A DNA stretch of 8,767 bases from JBFWNZ01 sp050250795 (GCA_050250795.1 JBFWNZ010000150.1:1-8767); one strand, 5' to 3'. Positions 1 through 5,720 are shown, counted from the stretch's first letter. Notes: generated by a model from the sequence alone, not told the origin. A program made the numbers and translations.

Positions 1-51
1 CGTTGCCGCGGCAGCCCGCCCGCCGGCCCCTCGAACCGATCCGTTCCATGC

Positions 52-60
52 GAGGAGAGG
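52..60 (+). promoter_or_regulatory. Ribosome binding site deciding the GTG start of the ABC permease
   Basis: The purine-rich run GAGGAGAGG lies 8 nt before a GTG at 69. The next in-frame ATG, at 84, would be 23 nt away, too far for this site. This supports the GTG start. Bases 1-51 hold no feature I can support. All three plus frames are open across most of the stretch, so the tail of an upstream gene (for example a binding protein) could end here, either at the TAG at 63-65 or at the TGA at 70-72. The latter would overlap the start codon. Confidence 0.6.
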
Positions 61-68
61 ACTAGCCA

Positions 69-1001
69 GTGAGCGTATCCCCCATGCCGCAAGATCGCCT
101 GACCCCAGAACCCGAAGCCGCGAAGCCGCCTGCGGCCGTTGAGGCTGCGTCTGGCGCCGCTTCCGCGCCGCCGGTCGCCGGGCCGACGATCTTTCGAAGA
201 ATCGCCAAGGCTGCCGGTTCGCAGCGGACCAAGCAGCTGGCGCTGAGTTGGGCCGTGCGCATGACGGCGATCCTGATTGGCATCGCGGCTTGGCATTGGC
301 TGACCAAGACCAAGTTCAAGCTGTTCGTGAAGTTTGAGAACGTACCGCCGCCGGGCAAGGTCTGGACGGCCTTTGTCGGGCATCTGAGCAGCCAGGATTT
401 CTATGTCCATATCGCCGTCAGCGTCGAGCGGATCGCGATTGCATACGGTCTCGCGGCGGCACTCGGCATTCTGCTCGGCGTGGCGATCGGACGGTCGCGG
501 CTGGCCGGCGACCTGATCCTGCCCTACATCGAAATTCTGCGGCCCATTCCGGCGGTCGCCTGGATTCCGCTGGCGATCCTGATGTGGCCGACCGAGGAAA
601 GCTCGATCATCTACATCACCTTCCTGGGCGCGCTGTTCCCCATCGTGCTGAACACGGCACATGGCGCGGAGCAGACCCCGGACGTGCTTGTGCGGGCGGC
701 GCAGAGCCTGGGGGCCTCGCGCGCCAGCATCTTCTGGCATGTGGTGATCCCGGCAGCGTTGCCCAGCATCACCGCCGGGCTTGCCATCGGCATGGGCGTG
801 GCATGGTTCTCGCTGCTGGCCGGCGAGATCATCTCGGGCCAGTACGGCATCGGCTACTTCACCTGGGATGCCTATTCCCTGATCAACTATCAGGACATCG
901 TGATCGGGATGCTCGTGATCGGGGTGCTGGGCACGCTGTCCACCTACGCGGTCCGGCTGTGCACGCGACCGCTCCTCAAATGGCAGGAGAGCAGCCGATG
1001 A
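69..1001 (+). CDS. ABC transporter permease, SsuC/TauC/NrtB type (BPD_transp_1 family)
   Basis: This is the inner-membrane permease of an ABC importer in the nitrate/sulfonate/taurine class. It would form the translocation channel with the ATPase encoded next. The 310-residue protein opens with a hydrophilic Ala/Pro/Glu-rich cytoplasmic stretch (about residues 8-40), followed by hydrophobic segments near 62-78, 118-142, 160-175, 178-196, 228-252 and 275-297. The EAA coupling loop that docks on the ATPase is visible at about 209-228, with the core ARG-free form RAAQSLGAS followed by FWHVVIPAALPSI. The preceding ILRPIPAVAWIPLAI stretch is also typical of SsuC/TauC relatives. It starts at GTG 69 behind a good ribosome site, and its stop overlaps the ATPase start by 4 nt. 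The N-terminal extension is somewhat long for the family. The substrate cannot be deduced. Class is confident; sulfonate versus nitrate, taurine or pyrimidine precursor is open. Confidence 0.93.
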   Translation: MSVSPMPQDRLTPEPEAAKPPAAVEAASGAASAPPVAGPTIFRRIAKAAGSQRTKQLALSWAVRMTAILIGIAAWHWLTKTKFKLFVKFENVPPPGKVWTAFVGHLSSQDFYVHIAVSVERIAIAYGLAAALGILLGVAIGRSRLAGDLILPYIEILRPIPAVAWIPLAILMWPTEESSIIYITFLGALFPIVLNTAHGAEQTPDVLVRAAQSLGASRASIFWHVVIPAALPSITAGLAIGMGVAWFSLLAGEIISGQYGIGYFTWDAYSLINYQDIVIGMLVIGVLGTLSTYAVRLCTRPLLKWQESSR

Positions 1002-1891
1002 TCGGCCATGTCGTGACCTTCGCGCAGGCGGTGGGCCGCACGCCGCCTCCGGCAATGACGGGGCCGGTATCCAAGGCGAATGCCAGGGCGGAGCGCGGCC
1101 ATATCCGTATCGACGACGTGCAGGTTGTTTTCGGCCGCGGTGCCGATGCGTACACGGCTGTGGAGAAGACGACGCTGGATGTTCCGCCGGGGCAGTTCCT
1201 GTGCATCCTGGGACCGTCGGGCTGCGGGAAGTCGACGCTGCTGAACTCGGTGGCGGGGTTCGTGAAACCGACGGCCGGTTCCGTGACCGTGGACGGGATC
1301 GAGGTCCAGAAACCCAGCCCGGACCGGGGCATGGTGTTCCAGCAATACTCGTTGTTCCCCTGGAAGACGGTGCTGGAAAACATCAAGTTCGGCCCGCGGA
1401 TGGCAGGTCTCAGCAACGGCGAGGCCGAAGGGATTGCACGGACCTTCCTGGAGATGGTCGGTCTCAGCGCCTTTGCGCGGGCCTATCCGGCCACGCTCTC
1501 CGGCGGCATGAAGCAGCGTGTCGGAATCGCCCGGGCACTGGCCAACTATCCCAGCGTCCTGCTGATGGACGAGCCCTTCGGCGCACTCGACGCCCAGACC
1601 CGCGCGATGATGCAGGACAGCCTTCTGCGCATCTGGGGCGAGTTCCGCAACACGGTCATGTTCGTGACACACGATGTGGACGAGGCGGTGTTCCTGGCCG
1701 ACCGCGTGGTGGTGATGAGCGCGGCGCCGGGGCGCATCATCGCCGATATTCCCGTCGACCTGCCGCGTCCGCGCGATCCGGAAATCGTGACCGAACCGGA
1801 ATTCGTGAAGCTGAAGCGCGAATGCATCGAGCATATCCGCACGGAAAGTCTTCGGGCTTTCGAGCGGCAGAACGCAGGCGTACGCCGATGA
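998..1891 (+). CDS. ABC transporter ATP-binding protein, SsuB/TauB/NrtD type
   Basis: This is the cytoplasmic ATPase that powers the importer whose permease precedes it. It has 297 residues from the ATG at 998, which overlaps the permease stop as ATGA, so translation is probably coupled. A longer open frame extends upstream, but it lies inside the permease gene and does not look coding. All nucleotide-binding motifs are intact: Walker A GPSGCGKS at 72-79, Q-loop with VFQQYSLFPW at 113-122, signature LSGGMKQR at 167-174, Walker B LLMDEPFG at 188-195, D-loop ALDA at 196-199, and the switch histidine in VTHDVDEA (H225). The Q-loop with LFPW and the C-terminal tail with PRPRDPE are characteristic of the SsuB/TauB/NrtD group. 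About 35 N-terminal residues precede the conserved domain, slightly more than usual. An ATGA motif at its stop opens an 11-codon reading frame leading to the next gene. Confidence 0.95.
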   Translation: MIGHVVTFAQAVGRTPPPAMTGPVSKANARAERGHIRIDDVQVVFGRGADAYTAVEKTTLDVPPGQFLCILGPSGCGKSTLLNSVAGFVKPTAGSVTVDGIEVQKPSPDRGMVFQQYSLFPWKTVLENIKFGPRMAGLSNGEAEGIARTFLEMVGLSAFARAYPATLSGGMKQRVGIARALANYPSVLLMDEPFGALDAQTRAMMQDSLLRIWGEFRNTVMFVTHDVDEAVFLADRVVVMSAAPGRIIADIPVDLPRPRDPEIVTEPEFVKLKRECIEHIRTESLRAFERQNAGVRR

Positions 1892-1923
1892 CCCGCGCCA
1901 CCGGGGCTGTTCAGGGAGGTTGA
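1888..1923 (+). other. 11-codon mini-ORF bridging the ATPase and Crp/Fnr genes
   Basis: An ATG overlapping the ATPase stop (ATGA) reads MTRATGAVQGG and stops at TGA 1921-1923, directly after the AGGGAGGT ribosome site of the next gene. Its last codons contain that site. It may be a chance frame, or a translational-coupling relay that carries ribosomes from the ATPase gene to the regulator start 3 nt downstream of its stop. There is no evidence that the peptide itself has a function. Confidence 0.2.
1913..1920 (+). promoter_or_regulatory. Ribosome binding site of the Crp/Fnr regulator
   Basis: AGGGAGGT lies 6 nt before the ATG at 1927. It is a near-ideal Shine-Dalgarno match and fixes the regulator start. 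Confidence 0.6.
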
Positions 1924-1926
1924 GCC

Positions 1927-2700
1927 ATGCCGCTTGGGGAGATGGGTGCCGAAGTGCCGCCGCAGGGCGGGTTCGTTCCGCGGTCTGCCGGTCCCTCCAA
2001 GCCGGCTTTGTTCCTGACCGAGACCGTGGTCCAGATCGCGGAGCAGGCGAACATTCTGGGCCGGTTGTCGCCGGAGGATGAGAAGGAGGTTCGTGCCGCC
2101 GCACAGGCGCTGACCGTGTCGCATGGGGCCGCCGTGTTCCGTCAGGGCGATCCGCATTCGGGCATTTTCCTGATCGAGAGCGGGACGGTCCGCAGCTATT
2201 ACACCGGCCCCTCGGGGCGGGAGATCACCCTGGCCTATTGGCCGGCAGGCCATTTCGTCGGCGGGCCGGAGATTTTCGGCAGCGGCAGCCATGTGTGGTC
2301 CGGCGACGCGGTCGGCGAATGCCGGCTGCTCAAGGTCGGGGGACCGTCCTTGCGCCGGCTGATGGAGCGTATTCCAGCGCTTGCGCTCGGACTGGTGGAA
2401 GGGCTTGTGCAGAAGGGCAAGTGCTACTCGGCGCTGGTGCAGATGCTGGGCACGCGCTCGGTCATCGAACGGCTGGCGCAGTTGCTGCTAATTCTGGCCG
2501 CGACGGACGGCAAATCCACGGCGGCCGGCGTGTTGATCGATCGGGTGATGACGCATGAGGAATTGGCCCAGCTCGTCGGCGCCACGCGCCAGTGGATCAC
2601 CATGACGCTCGATCGGTTTCGCAAGCAGGGCGTCATCGAATTGGCGGGACGTTATATCGTATTGTTGGATGTCCCCTATCTGGAGGGCATCGGCCAGTAG
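1927..2700 (+). CDS. Crp/Fnr-family transcriptional regulator
   Basis: This 257-residue DNA-binding regulator has a cyclic-nucleotide-binding-type beta-roll at about 43-140 (FRQGDPHSGIFLIESGTVR at 71-89), a dimerisation helix at about 141-190 and a winged helix-turn-helix at about 207-246. The recognition helix begins near T220-R221-Q222. The N-terminal 30 residues are a Pro/Gly-rich extension. In the segment matching the cAMP phosphate cassette (FVGGPEIFGSGSHVWSGDAV, 110-129), the CRP glutamate after FxG is glycine and the Arg-Ser pair is absent, so cAMP is an unlikely ligand. Only two cysteines (C132, C166) occur, so an FNR-type iron-sulfur cluster is also unlikely. It follows the ABC ATPase by 35 nt on the same strand and is probably co-transcribed, which suggests it controls this transporter. 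The family is clear; the effector and targets are not known. Confidence 0.9.
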   Translation: MPLGEMGAEVPPQGGFVPRSAGPSKPALFLTETVVQIAEQANILGRLSPEDEKEVRAAAQALTVSHGAAVFRQGDPHSGIFLIESGTVRSYYTGPSGREITLAYWPAGHFVGGPEIFGSGSHVWSGDAVGECRLLKVGGPSLRRLMERIPALALGLVEGLVQKGKCYSALVQMLGTRSVIERLAQLLLILAATDGKSTAAGVLIDRVMTHEELAQLVGATRQWITMTLDRFRKQGVIELAGRYIVLLDVPYLEGIGQ

Positions 2701-2740
2701 TTCCGGAACCTTTCTCCGCGCCGGGCGTCGAATCCGTAGC

Positions 2741-2760
2741 CGGGCGGCGCCCGCCGCCCG
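2741..2760 (+). terminator. GC-rich hairpin after the Crp/Fnr gene (possible terminator)
   Basis: CGGGCGGC and GCCGCCCG form a perfect 8-bp stem around a 4-nt loop in the 86-nt gap between the regulator and the PRC-barrel gene. There is no T-tract after it, so it could instead be a weak terminator, an mRNA-stabilising structure, or part of the 5' leader of the next gene. Confidence 0.35.
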
Positions 2761-2786
2761 CTTGCCTGCGATGAGAAAGGAAATCC

Positions 2787-3572
2787 ATGCGGTCGAAACA
2801 GAATGTGACTTTCACGATCGCCGGTACGATGGCGGCTGCGATCGCGCTGCCGGTTCTGGCGGTTCCCGCGCATGCGGGCGAGCAACTTGCCCAAGCGCAG
2901 ATTCAGACGCAGACGGCCGCCGGAGTGCGCGCTGACAAGCTGGTCGGTGCCGATGTGCGCAACGCGGCTGGCGACGCCATCGGCGAAGTCGAGTCCGTTA
3001 TCATCGGCGAAGACGGAAAGGTTCGCGCGGTGGTCGTGAGCGTCGGCGGCTTCCTGGGCATGGGCGAACGCGCCGTGGCGCTGGATTGGCGGCAGCTGCA
3101 TCCGGTCGGCGACTCCGGCGACATCGCCGTGAGCATGAGCAAGGAAGAGCTGAAGGCGCTGCCCAAATACGAGTATGCCGAGGACCGGCGGCGCGGGCAG
3201 GTTTACCGCGATCCGGGCTATCTGGCTGCGGAGCGTTCGGCGGTTGCGGCCCAGACCGCCGCCACGCTGCCCGCAGCGAATGCGGTCGGGGCCGGCCGGA
3301 TCGCTGCGTCGACGCTGATCGGCGCGCCGGTGCTGGGGCCGCGCGGCGACACCATCGGCGAGGTTCGCGATCTCATCACCGAGGCCCGCGGCAATCGCGA
3401 GGTCGTGGTGACGACCGGCGCGACGCTGGGTCTGGGCGGCCGTGAGGTCAAGCTTGCACTCGACACATTGCAGCTTCGGCGCGATCCGCAGGATGCCGCG
3501 AATGTCGCGCTGGTCGCAAACCTGACCCAGGATCAACTGGCCAGCTTGCCGGCATACGAGAAGCTGCACTGA
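2787..3572 (+). CDS. Exported protein with two PRC-barrel-like domains
   Basis: This 261-residue protein begins with a Sec-type signal peptide: basic start, hydrophobic core at about 8-25, and probable cleavage after AHA at residue 30, so it should act in the periplasm. It then holds two related modules, about 51-130 and 176-257. Each runs as L-V/I-G-A-x-V, then GDxIGEV, then a beta-rich VVVS/VVVT segment, a GLGxRE/GMGERA turn and a closing helix with LxxLPxYE. This is the pattern of PRC-barrel domains, beta-barrel modules found in photosynthetic reaction-centre H subunits and in stress- or RNA-processing proteins. The linker (131-175) is Ala-rich. The start at ATG 2787 is preceded by GAAAGGA. 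The gene stands alone on this strand and ends at a strong hairpin. The exact function is unknown. Ligand, metal or envelope-stress roles have been suggested for such exported proteins, but nothing here decides between them. Confidence 0.85.
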   Translation: MRSKQNVTFTIAGTMAAAIALPVLAVPAHAGEQLAQAQIQTQTAAGVRADKLVGADVRNAAGDAIGEVESVIIGEDGKVRAVVVSVGGFLGMGERAVALDWRQLHPVGDSGDIAVSMSKEELKALPKYEYAEDRRRGQVYRDPGYLAAERSAVAAQTAATLPAANAVGAGRIAASTLIGAPVLGPRGDTIGEVRDLITEARGNREVVVTTGATLGLGGREVKLALDTLQLRRDPQDAANVALVANLTQDQLASLPAYEKLH

Positions 3573-3592
3573 CGTTCGTATCGTGTGAAAGG

Positions 3593-3621
3593 ACGGCCGG
3601 ACCGGGTAACGGTCCGGCCGT
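3593..3621. terminator. Likely bidirectional terminator between convergent genes
   Basis: A 12-bp perfect inverted repeat (arms 3593-3604 and 3610-3621, core CGGCCGGACC / GGTCCGGCCG) with a 5-nt GGTAA loop sits in the 55-nt gap between the stop of the PRC-barrel gene and the stop of the convergent CBS gene. The minus-strand exit has a short TTT; the plus-strand exit has only scattered T. Position and symmetry fit a terminator serving both genes. The weak T-tracts leave intrinsic efficiency uncertain. Confidence 0.7.
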
Positions 3622-3627
3622 TGCCGT

Positions 3628-4125
3628 TCAGGTCATCCGACGCAGGACTTCGCGCATCCCAGGCGCGATTGCGCTTGCTTCGAGCGTGAGGTCGCACAGC
3701 GACAGGTCGCCGGTCAGGCGGCCTTGTGCATCCAGAACTGCGAGATGCGCGCTGTCCTCGTACGCCATCCGGCGCAGGGCATCGGCGAGAGTATCGTTCT
3801 CACGGCAGTACACGATGGGCGCGGCATCGACCGTGCCGATTTCGGTGCTGTCCGAACAGCCGGACCGAAGAGTCGCCCGCAGGGCGGCGGCCAGACTCAG
3901 GCTTCCGATCAGCCTATCGCCATCGGAGATCAGGATTCGTTGTCCGCTCGCCGCCATGCGTTGCGCCGCGTTGCGAAGCAGTGCGTCGCGCCGGACGACG
4001 TCCGGCGCACGTCGCATCACGTCCTGGACCGGTCGGGGCGTGTGGCGCCAAAGCGCAGTCGGCGCGGATGCGGACAGTTCGCTTCCCGTATGCAGGCGCA
4101 GCAAGGCCGCGCGAATCTGCTGCAA
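3628..4125 (-). CDS. CBS-domain pair protein (C-terminal part of an interrupted gene)
   Basis: From a TTG at 4125 this frame encodes 165 residues containing two CBS-type modules, about 33-85 (VQDVMRRAPDVVRRDALL, then RILISDGDRLIGSLSL) and about 98-150 (APIVYCRENDTLADALRRM, then HLAVLDAQGRLTGDLSL). Each shows the usual helix-strand-strand order with an aliphatic-x-D-x-x-G-x-L-x-G turn. CBS pairs bind adenosyl ligands such as AMP, ATP or SAM, or act as regulatory sensors. The TTG has only a weak AAAGG before it and no ATG lies nearby. The frame stays open for 18 further codons upstream, back to a TAG at 4182-4180, and those codons read as plausible protein. The natural start is therefore probably the ATG at 4305, beyond the TAG. 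If the piece is made on its own, it starts from a poor codon. Confidence 0.7.
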   Translation of the reverse strand: MQQIRAALLRLHTGSELSASAPTALWRHTPRPVQDVMRRAPDVVRRDALLRNAAQRMAASGQRILISDGDRLIGSLSLAAALRATLRSGCSDSTEIGTVDAAPIVYCRENDTLADALRRMAYEDSAHLAVLDAQGRLTGDLSLCDLTLEASAIAPGMREVLRRMT

Positions 4126-4179
4126 TGCGCCTTTGGCGGCATCGCGCCCATGCTCGTCCAGTTCCTCTGCCGCGAACGG

Positions 4180-4305
4180 CTAGGCTTTCAGGACTTCGAG
4201 CTTCTGCGCCGGCGATAGCCGGTCGTCGTCGATGACGGCGTTGGGGTTTGCGTAATAACGGCTTGGGTCGCGTAACAGGTCGTCCAGCTTCGGCGGGTGA
4301 GTCAT
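4180..4305 (-). CDS. 41-residue N-terminal fragment of the interrupted CBS gene
   Basis: ATG 4305 opens a 41-codon frame, MTHPPKLDDLLRDPSRYY..., ending ...LSPAQKLEVLKA and TAG. A purine-rich AGGAGAGA lies about 13 nt upstream, slightly far but usable. The composition (charged, helical, no membrane segment) resembles the N-terminus of small conserved proteobacterial proteins that carry DDxRLSxxQKLEVLKxW. It is probably not an independent gene, because the same frame continues after the stop into the CBS protein. The 143-nt gap upstream (4306-4448) shows no gene or clear promoter, only short imperfect inverted repeats. Confidence 0.5.
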   Translation of the reverse strand: MTHPPKLDDLLRDPSRYYANPNAVIDDDRLSPAQKLEVLKA

Positions 4306-4448
4306 TCGGGTCGCTTCGTCTCTCCTGCTCCCGGCCGGCCCTCCGGCAGGGCGATGATCGCTGTCATCCTCGACGGAAGAATGCCGGCCACCCTCCAGCA
4401 TCGTTCCATCGAGGTAGACGCAGCGAACCCTGTCCGGTTCCCGAAGAA

Positions 4449-4859
4449 TCAGGTCTCCAGTTTCTCGGGCCCTTCATACCGCTCGTCGTACCCGATCCCG
4501 AGCTGTTCCATCTCCTCCTTCACCATGGCGGCGCCATGCCATACCACCGGCACGCCGCCCGGAATTGCGGCGACGGTGATGGCCTGGAACATCTCGCGCG
4601 GCGTGGCGCCGGCAAGCAGCCCGCGGCGGATATGCACCCGGGCCCCGTTCATCTTGCCTTGCGTCAGCAGGATGCCGCTGATGATGTACTCCATGACCGC
4701 GCGCGGCAGGGCGGCGTCTGTGCGCGAAATCGTCCAGGTAGAGTAGTAGTTCTTCAGGGCCGCGAAATATTCGGGGTCGAGTTCCATCGTCGCCACATGT
4801 CCTGGATGCAGGACACCCAGAATCTCGCGTTTGAACTCGTCGACCATGTCGGCTGGCAT
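4449..4859 (-). CDS. Carboxymuconolactone decarboxylase (CMD/AhpD-like) family protein
   Basis: This is a small, soluble, all-helical protein of 136 residues from ATG 4859, chosen because a perfect AGGAGG lies 9 nt upstream. The open frame extends to 5030, but that part overlaps the end of the TetR gene and looks non-coding. The core pattern is MEYIISGIL (56-64), then ARVHIRRGLLAGATPREMFQAITVAAIPGGVPVVWHG (about 73-109), which matches CMD-family proteins (HxRxAxxxGxTxEExxExxxxxxxxxGxP). The AhpD redox CxxC is absent, and the protein has no cysteine at all. Only the conserved histidine (H76) remains, as in PcaC-type enzymes. A thiol peroxidase role is therefore unlikely, while a lactone/decarboxylase-like or other non-redox reaction is possible. 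It lies 70 nt after the TetR stop on the same strand, so it may be co-transcribed and regulated with the efflux system. Confidence 0.85.
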   Translation of the reverse strand: MPADMVDEFKREILGVLHPGHVATMELDPEYFAALKNYYSTWTISRTDAALPRAVMEYIISGILLTQGKMNGARVHIRRGLLAGATPREMFQAITVAAIPGGVPVVWHGAAMVKEEMEQLGIGYDERYEGPEKLET

Positions 4860-4868
4860 ATCGGCGTT

Positions 4869-4874
4869 CCTCCT
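4869..4874 (-). promoter_or_regulatory. Ribosome binding site deciding the CMD start
   Basis: AGGAGG on the minus strand lies 9 nt before ATG 4859. It selects this ATG over the upstream in-frame start at 5030, which would overlap tetR. Confidence 0.65.
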
Positions 4875-4886
4875 GGCGGGCCGGTT

Positions 4887-4908
4887 GTGCGGCATCGTTG
4901 GGCCGCAC
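4887..4908 (-). other. Hairpin in the tetR-CMD gap
   Basis: GTGCGGC and GCCGCAC form a 7-bp stem around an 8-nt loop, 28 nt upstream of the CMD start. No T-tract follows. It could attenuate readthrough from tetR or be chance in GC-rich DNA. Confidence 0.25.
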
Positions 4909-4929
4909 GCCGATCCTGCGCCCCGAGGA

Positions 4930-5592
4930 TCAGCCGCGCAATTCGGGCCGGTGCGCCTCCAGGAAGCTGGCGACCGCATGTCCGATAAAGCGCTCGCGCC
5001 GGGCGGCCGCGGGCCTGCTTTCCACGCCAAGCAGCGCGCGCAGCTGCATATGGCCCATCAGCATGCCGAAGAACTGTTCGGCGGACAGAATCGGGTCGGG
5101 CACATGCAGGCGGCCGCGTGCGTGCTCATCGGTCAGATAGCGGGCAAGCGTCGCCACCGACCGTTCCGGCCCTTGCTGATAGGTCGCGCGGCCGAGTGCC
5201 GGAAAGCGGCCGGCCTCGGCGGTGAGAACGCGGTACAAGGCGAGCGATGACGGGTCGAGGACGACGTCCAGGAACTGGCGTCCCAGCGAGCGCAGGGCCT
5301 CGGCGGGCGTGCGCCGGCTGAGTTCGGGGTCGTGGAGCGGGGAGAGCAGGCGGCCGCTGCGTAACGAGACGATGGCCTCGAACAGAGCCTCTTTGCTGCC
5401 ATAGTGGTTGTAGATCGTCTGCTTCGAAACGCCCGCTTCCTCTGCGATCGCATCCATGCCGGCCCGTTCGTATCCGCGGCGCATGAACTCGCGCGTCGCG
5501 GCGGCGAGGATTGCCTGCGCCTTTTCGGCCGACCGCGTGCGGCGCCGGCGCCGCGGCGTATGGTCCGGGGATGCGAGTTCGGATTCGGTCAT
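4930..5592 (-). CDS. TetR/AcrR-family transcriptional repressor (AefR-like C-terminus)
   Basis: This is a 220-residue one-component repressor, expected to bind DNA as a dimer and release it when a hydrophobic or drug-like ligand binds. The N-terminus carries a basic tract (RRRRRTR, 14-20), then the TetR DNA-binding domain at about 22-75. The helix-turn-helix is at 47-66 (MDAIAEEAGVSKQTIYNHYGSKEALF at about 46-71). The ligand/dimer domain (about 85-215) resembles the AefR-like C-terminal family (LGRQFLDVVLDPSSLALYRVLTAEAGRFPALG). The start ATG at 5592 follows a purine-rich AGAGGGAGAGGAG. It is transcribed divergently from the RND adaptor gene across a 128-nt region holding a clear palindrome, the standard arrangement for a local efflux-pump repressor. 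A CMD-like gene follows it. Family assignment is firm; control of the pump is inferred from position. Confidence 0.93.
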   Translation of the reverse strand: MTESELASPDHTPRRRRRTRSAEKAQAILAAATREFMRRGYERAGMDAIAEEAGVSKQTIYNHYGSKEALFEAIVSLRSGRLLSPLHDPELSRRTPAEALRSLGRQFLDVVLDPSSLALYRVLTAEAGRFPALGRATYQQGPERSVATLARYLTDEHARGRLHVPDPILSAEQFFGMLMGHMQLRALLGVESRPAAARRERFIGHAVASFLEAHRPELRG

Positions 5593-5660
5593 CTCCTCTC
5601 CCTCTGGCCGGTGCGGTTGCGGCGCACACGTCTTCGTGAGCGGTCGCGGCGAAGAACCGA

Positions 5661-5688
5661 TTGACCTTTCCGCAACCCCCGCTAGTTT
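5661..5688 (+). promoter_or_regulatory. Possible sigma-70-type promoter for the adaptor/RND operon
   Basis: TTGACC (5661-5666) and TAGTTT (5683-5688) have a 16-nt spacing and partial -35/-10 matches. The palindrome at 5687-5704 would overlap the -10 box and the start site, a typical repressor position. The -10 match is weak. Confidence 0.3.
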
Positions 5689-5710
5689 GGACTGACTTGT
5701 CCAATATTGG
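5687..5710. promoter_or_regulatory. Candidate TetR operator: two overlapping palindromes
   Basis: A perfect inverted repeat TTGGAC-N6-GTCCAA (5687-5704) overlaps a perfect 10-bp palindrome CCAATATTGG (5701-5710), so TTGG and CCAA alternate three times. The site is in the tetR-adaptor divergent region, ends 10 nt before the adaptor start, and lies about 95 nt upstream of tetR. Size and symmetry fit a TetR dimer site. Binding by this TetR is inferred, not shown. Confidence 0.6.
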
Positions 5711-5720
5711 TAGCGTTGAT

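Larger units (their letters stand above)
3628..4305 (-). pseudogene. CBS-domain gene split by an in-frame amber codon
   Basis: Reading from ATG 4305 to the stop at 3628 gives one continuous frame of 226 codons, broken only by TAG at codon 42 (4182-4180). Both sides are in the same frame and read as protein: LSPAQKLEVLKA before the stop and PFAAEELDEHGRDAAKGA after it. Replacing TAG by TGG (Trp) gives LKAWPFAAEEL. This matches a pattern I recall from short alphaproteobacterial proteins, where LSxxxKxxILxxW is followed by xxDAxxL. It may be a recent nonsense mutation, a sequencing error or genuine stop-codon readthrough. Confidence 0.55.

Noticed and set aside
944..2104. 386-codon minus-strand open frame across the ATPase and regulator start
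   Set aside because: Low-complexity His/Arg/Pro-rich translation opposite genes with clear motifs; no domain and no convincing start site.
2701..2708. TTCCGGAA palindrome right after the regulator stop
   Set aside because: Only 8 bp, single copy, and not placed near a promoter; such palindromes are common by chance.
3686..4235. Three overlapping plus-strand frames of about 165 codons opposite the CBS gene
   Set aside because: Arg/Ser/Ala-rich with no domains; the minus-strand frame carries two CBS-type modules.
4306..4448. Short inverted repeats (CCTCGA...TCGAGG; GCCGG-AGGG-CCGGC) in the gap upstream of the CBS gene
   Set aside because: Stems of 5-6 bp only; no clear terminator, promoter or operator could be supported.
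4860..5030. N-terminal extension of the CMD frame up to 5030
   Set aside because: It overlaps the end of tetR and lacks family similarity, and a perfect AGGAGG supports the start at 4859.
5661..5720. TTG start giving a 20-residue extension of the adaptor
   Set aside because: It would put about 30 residues before the signal-peptide core and run through the operator; ATG 5721 fits a normal signal peptide.
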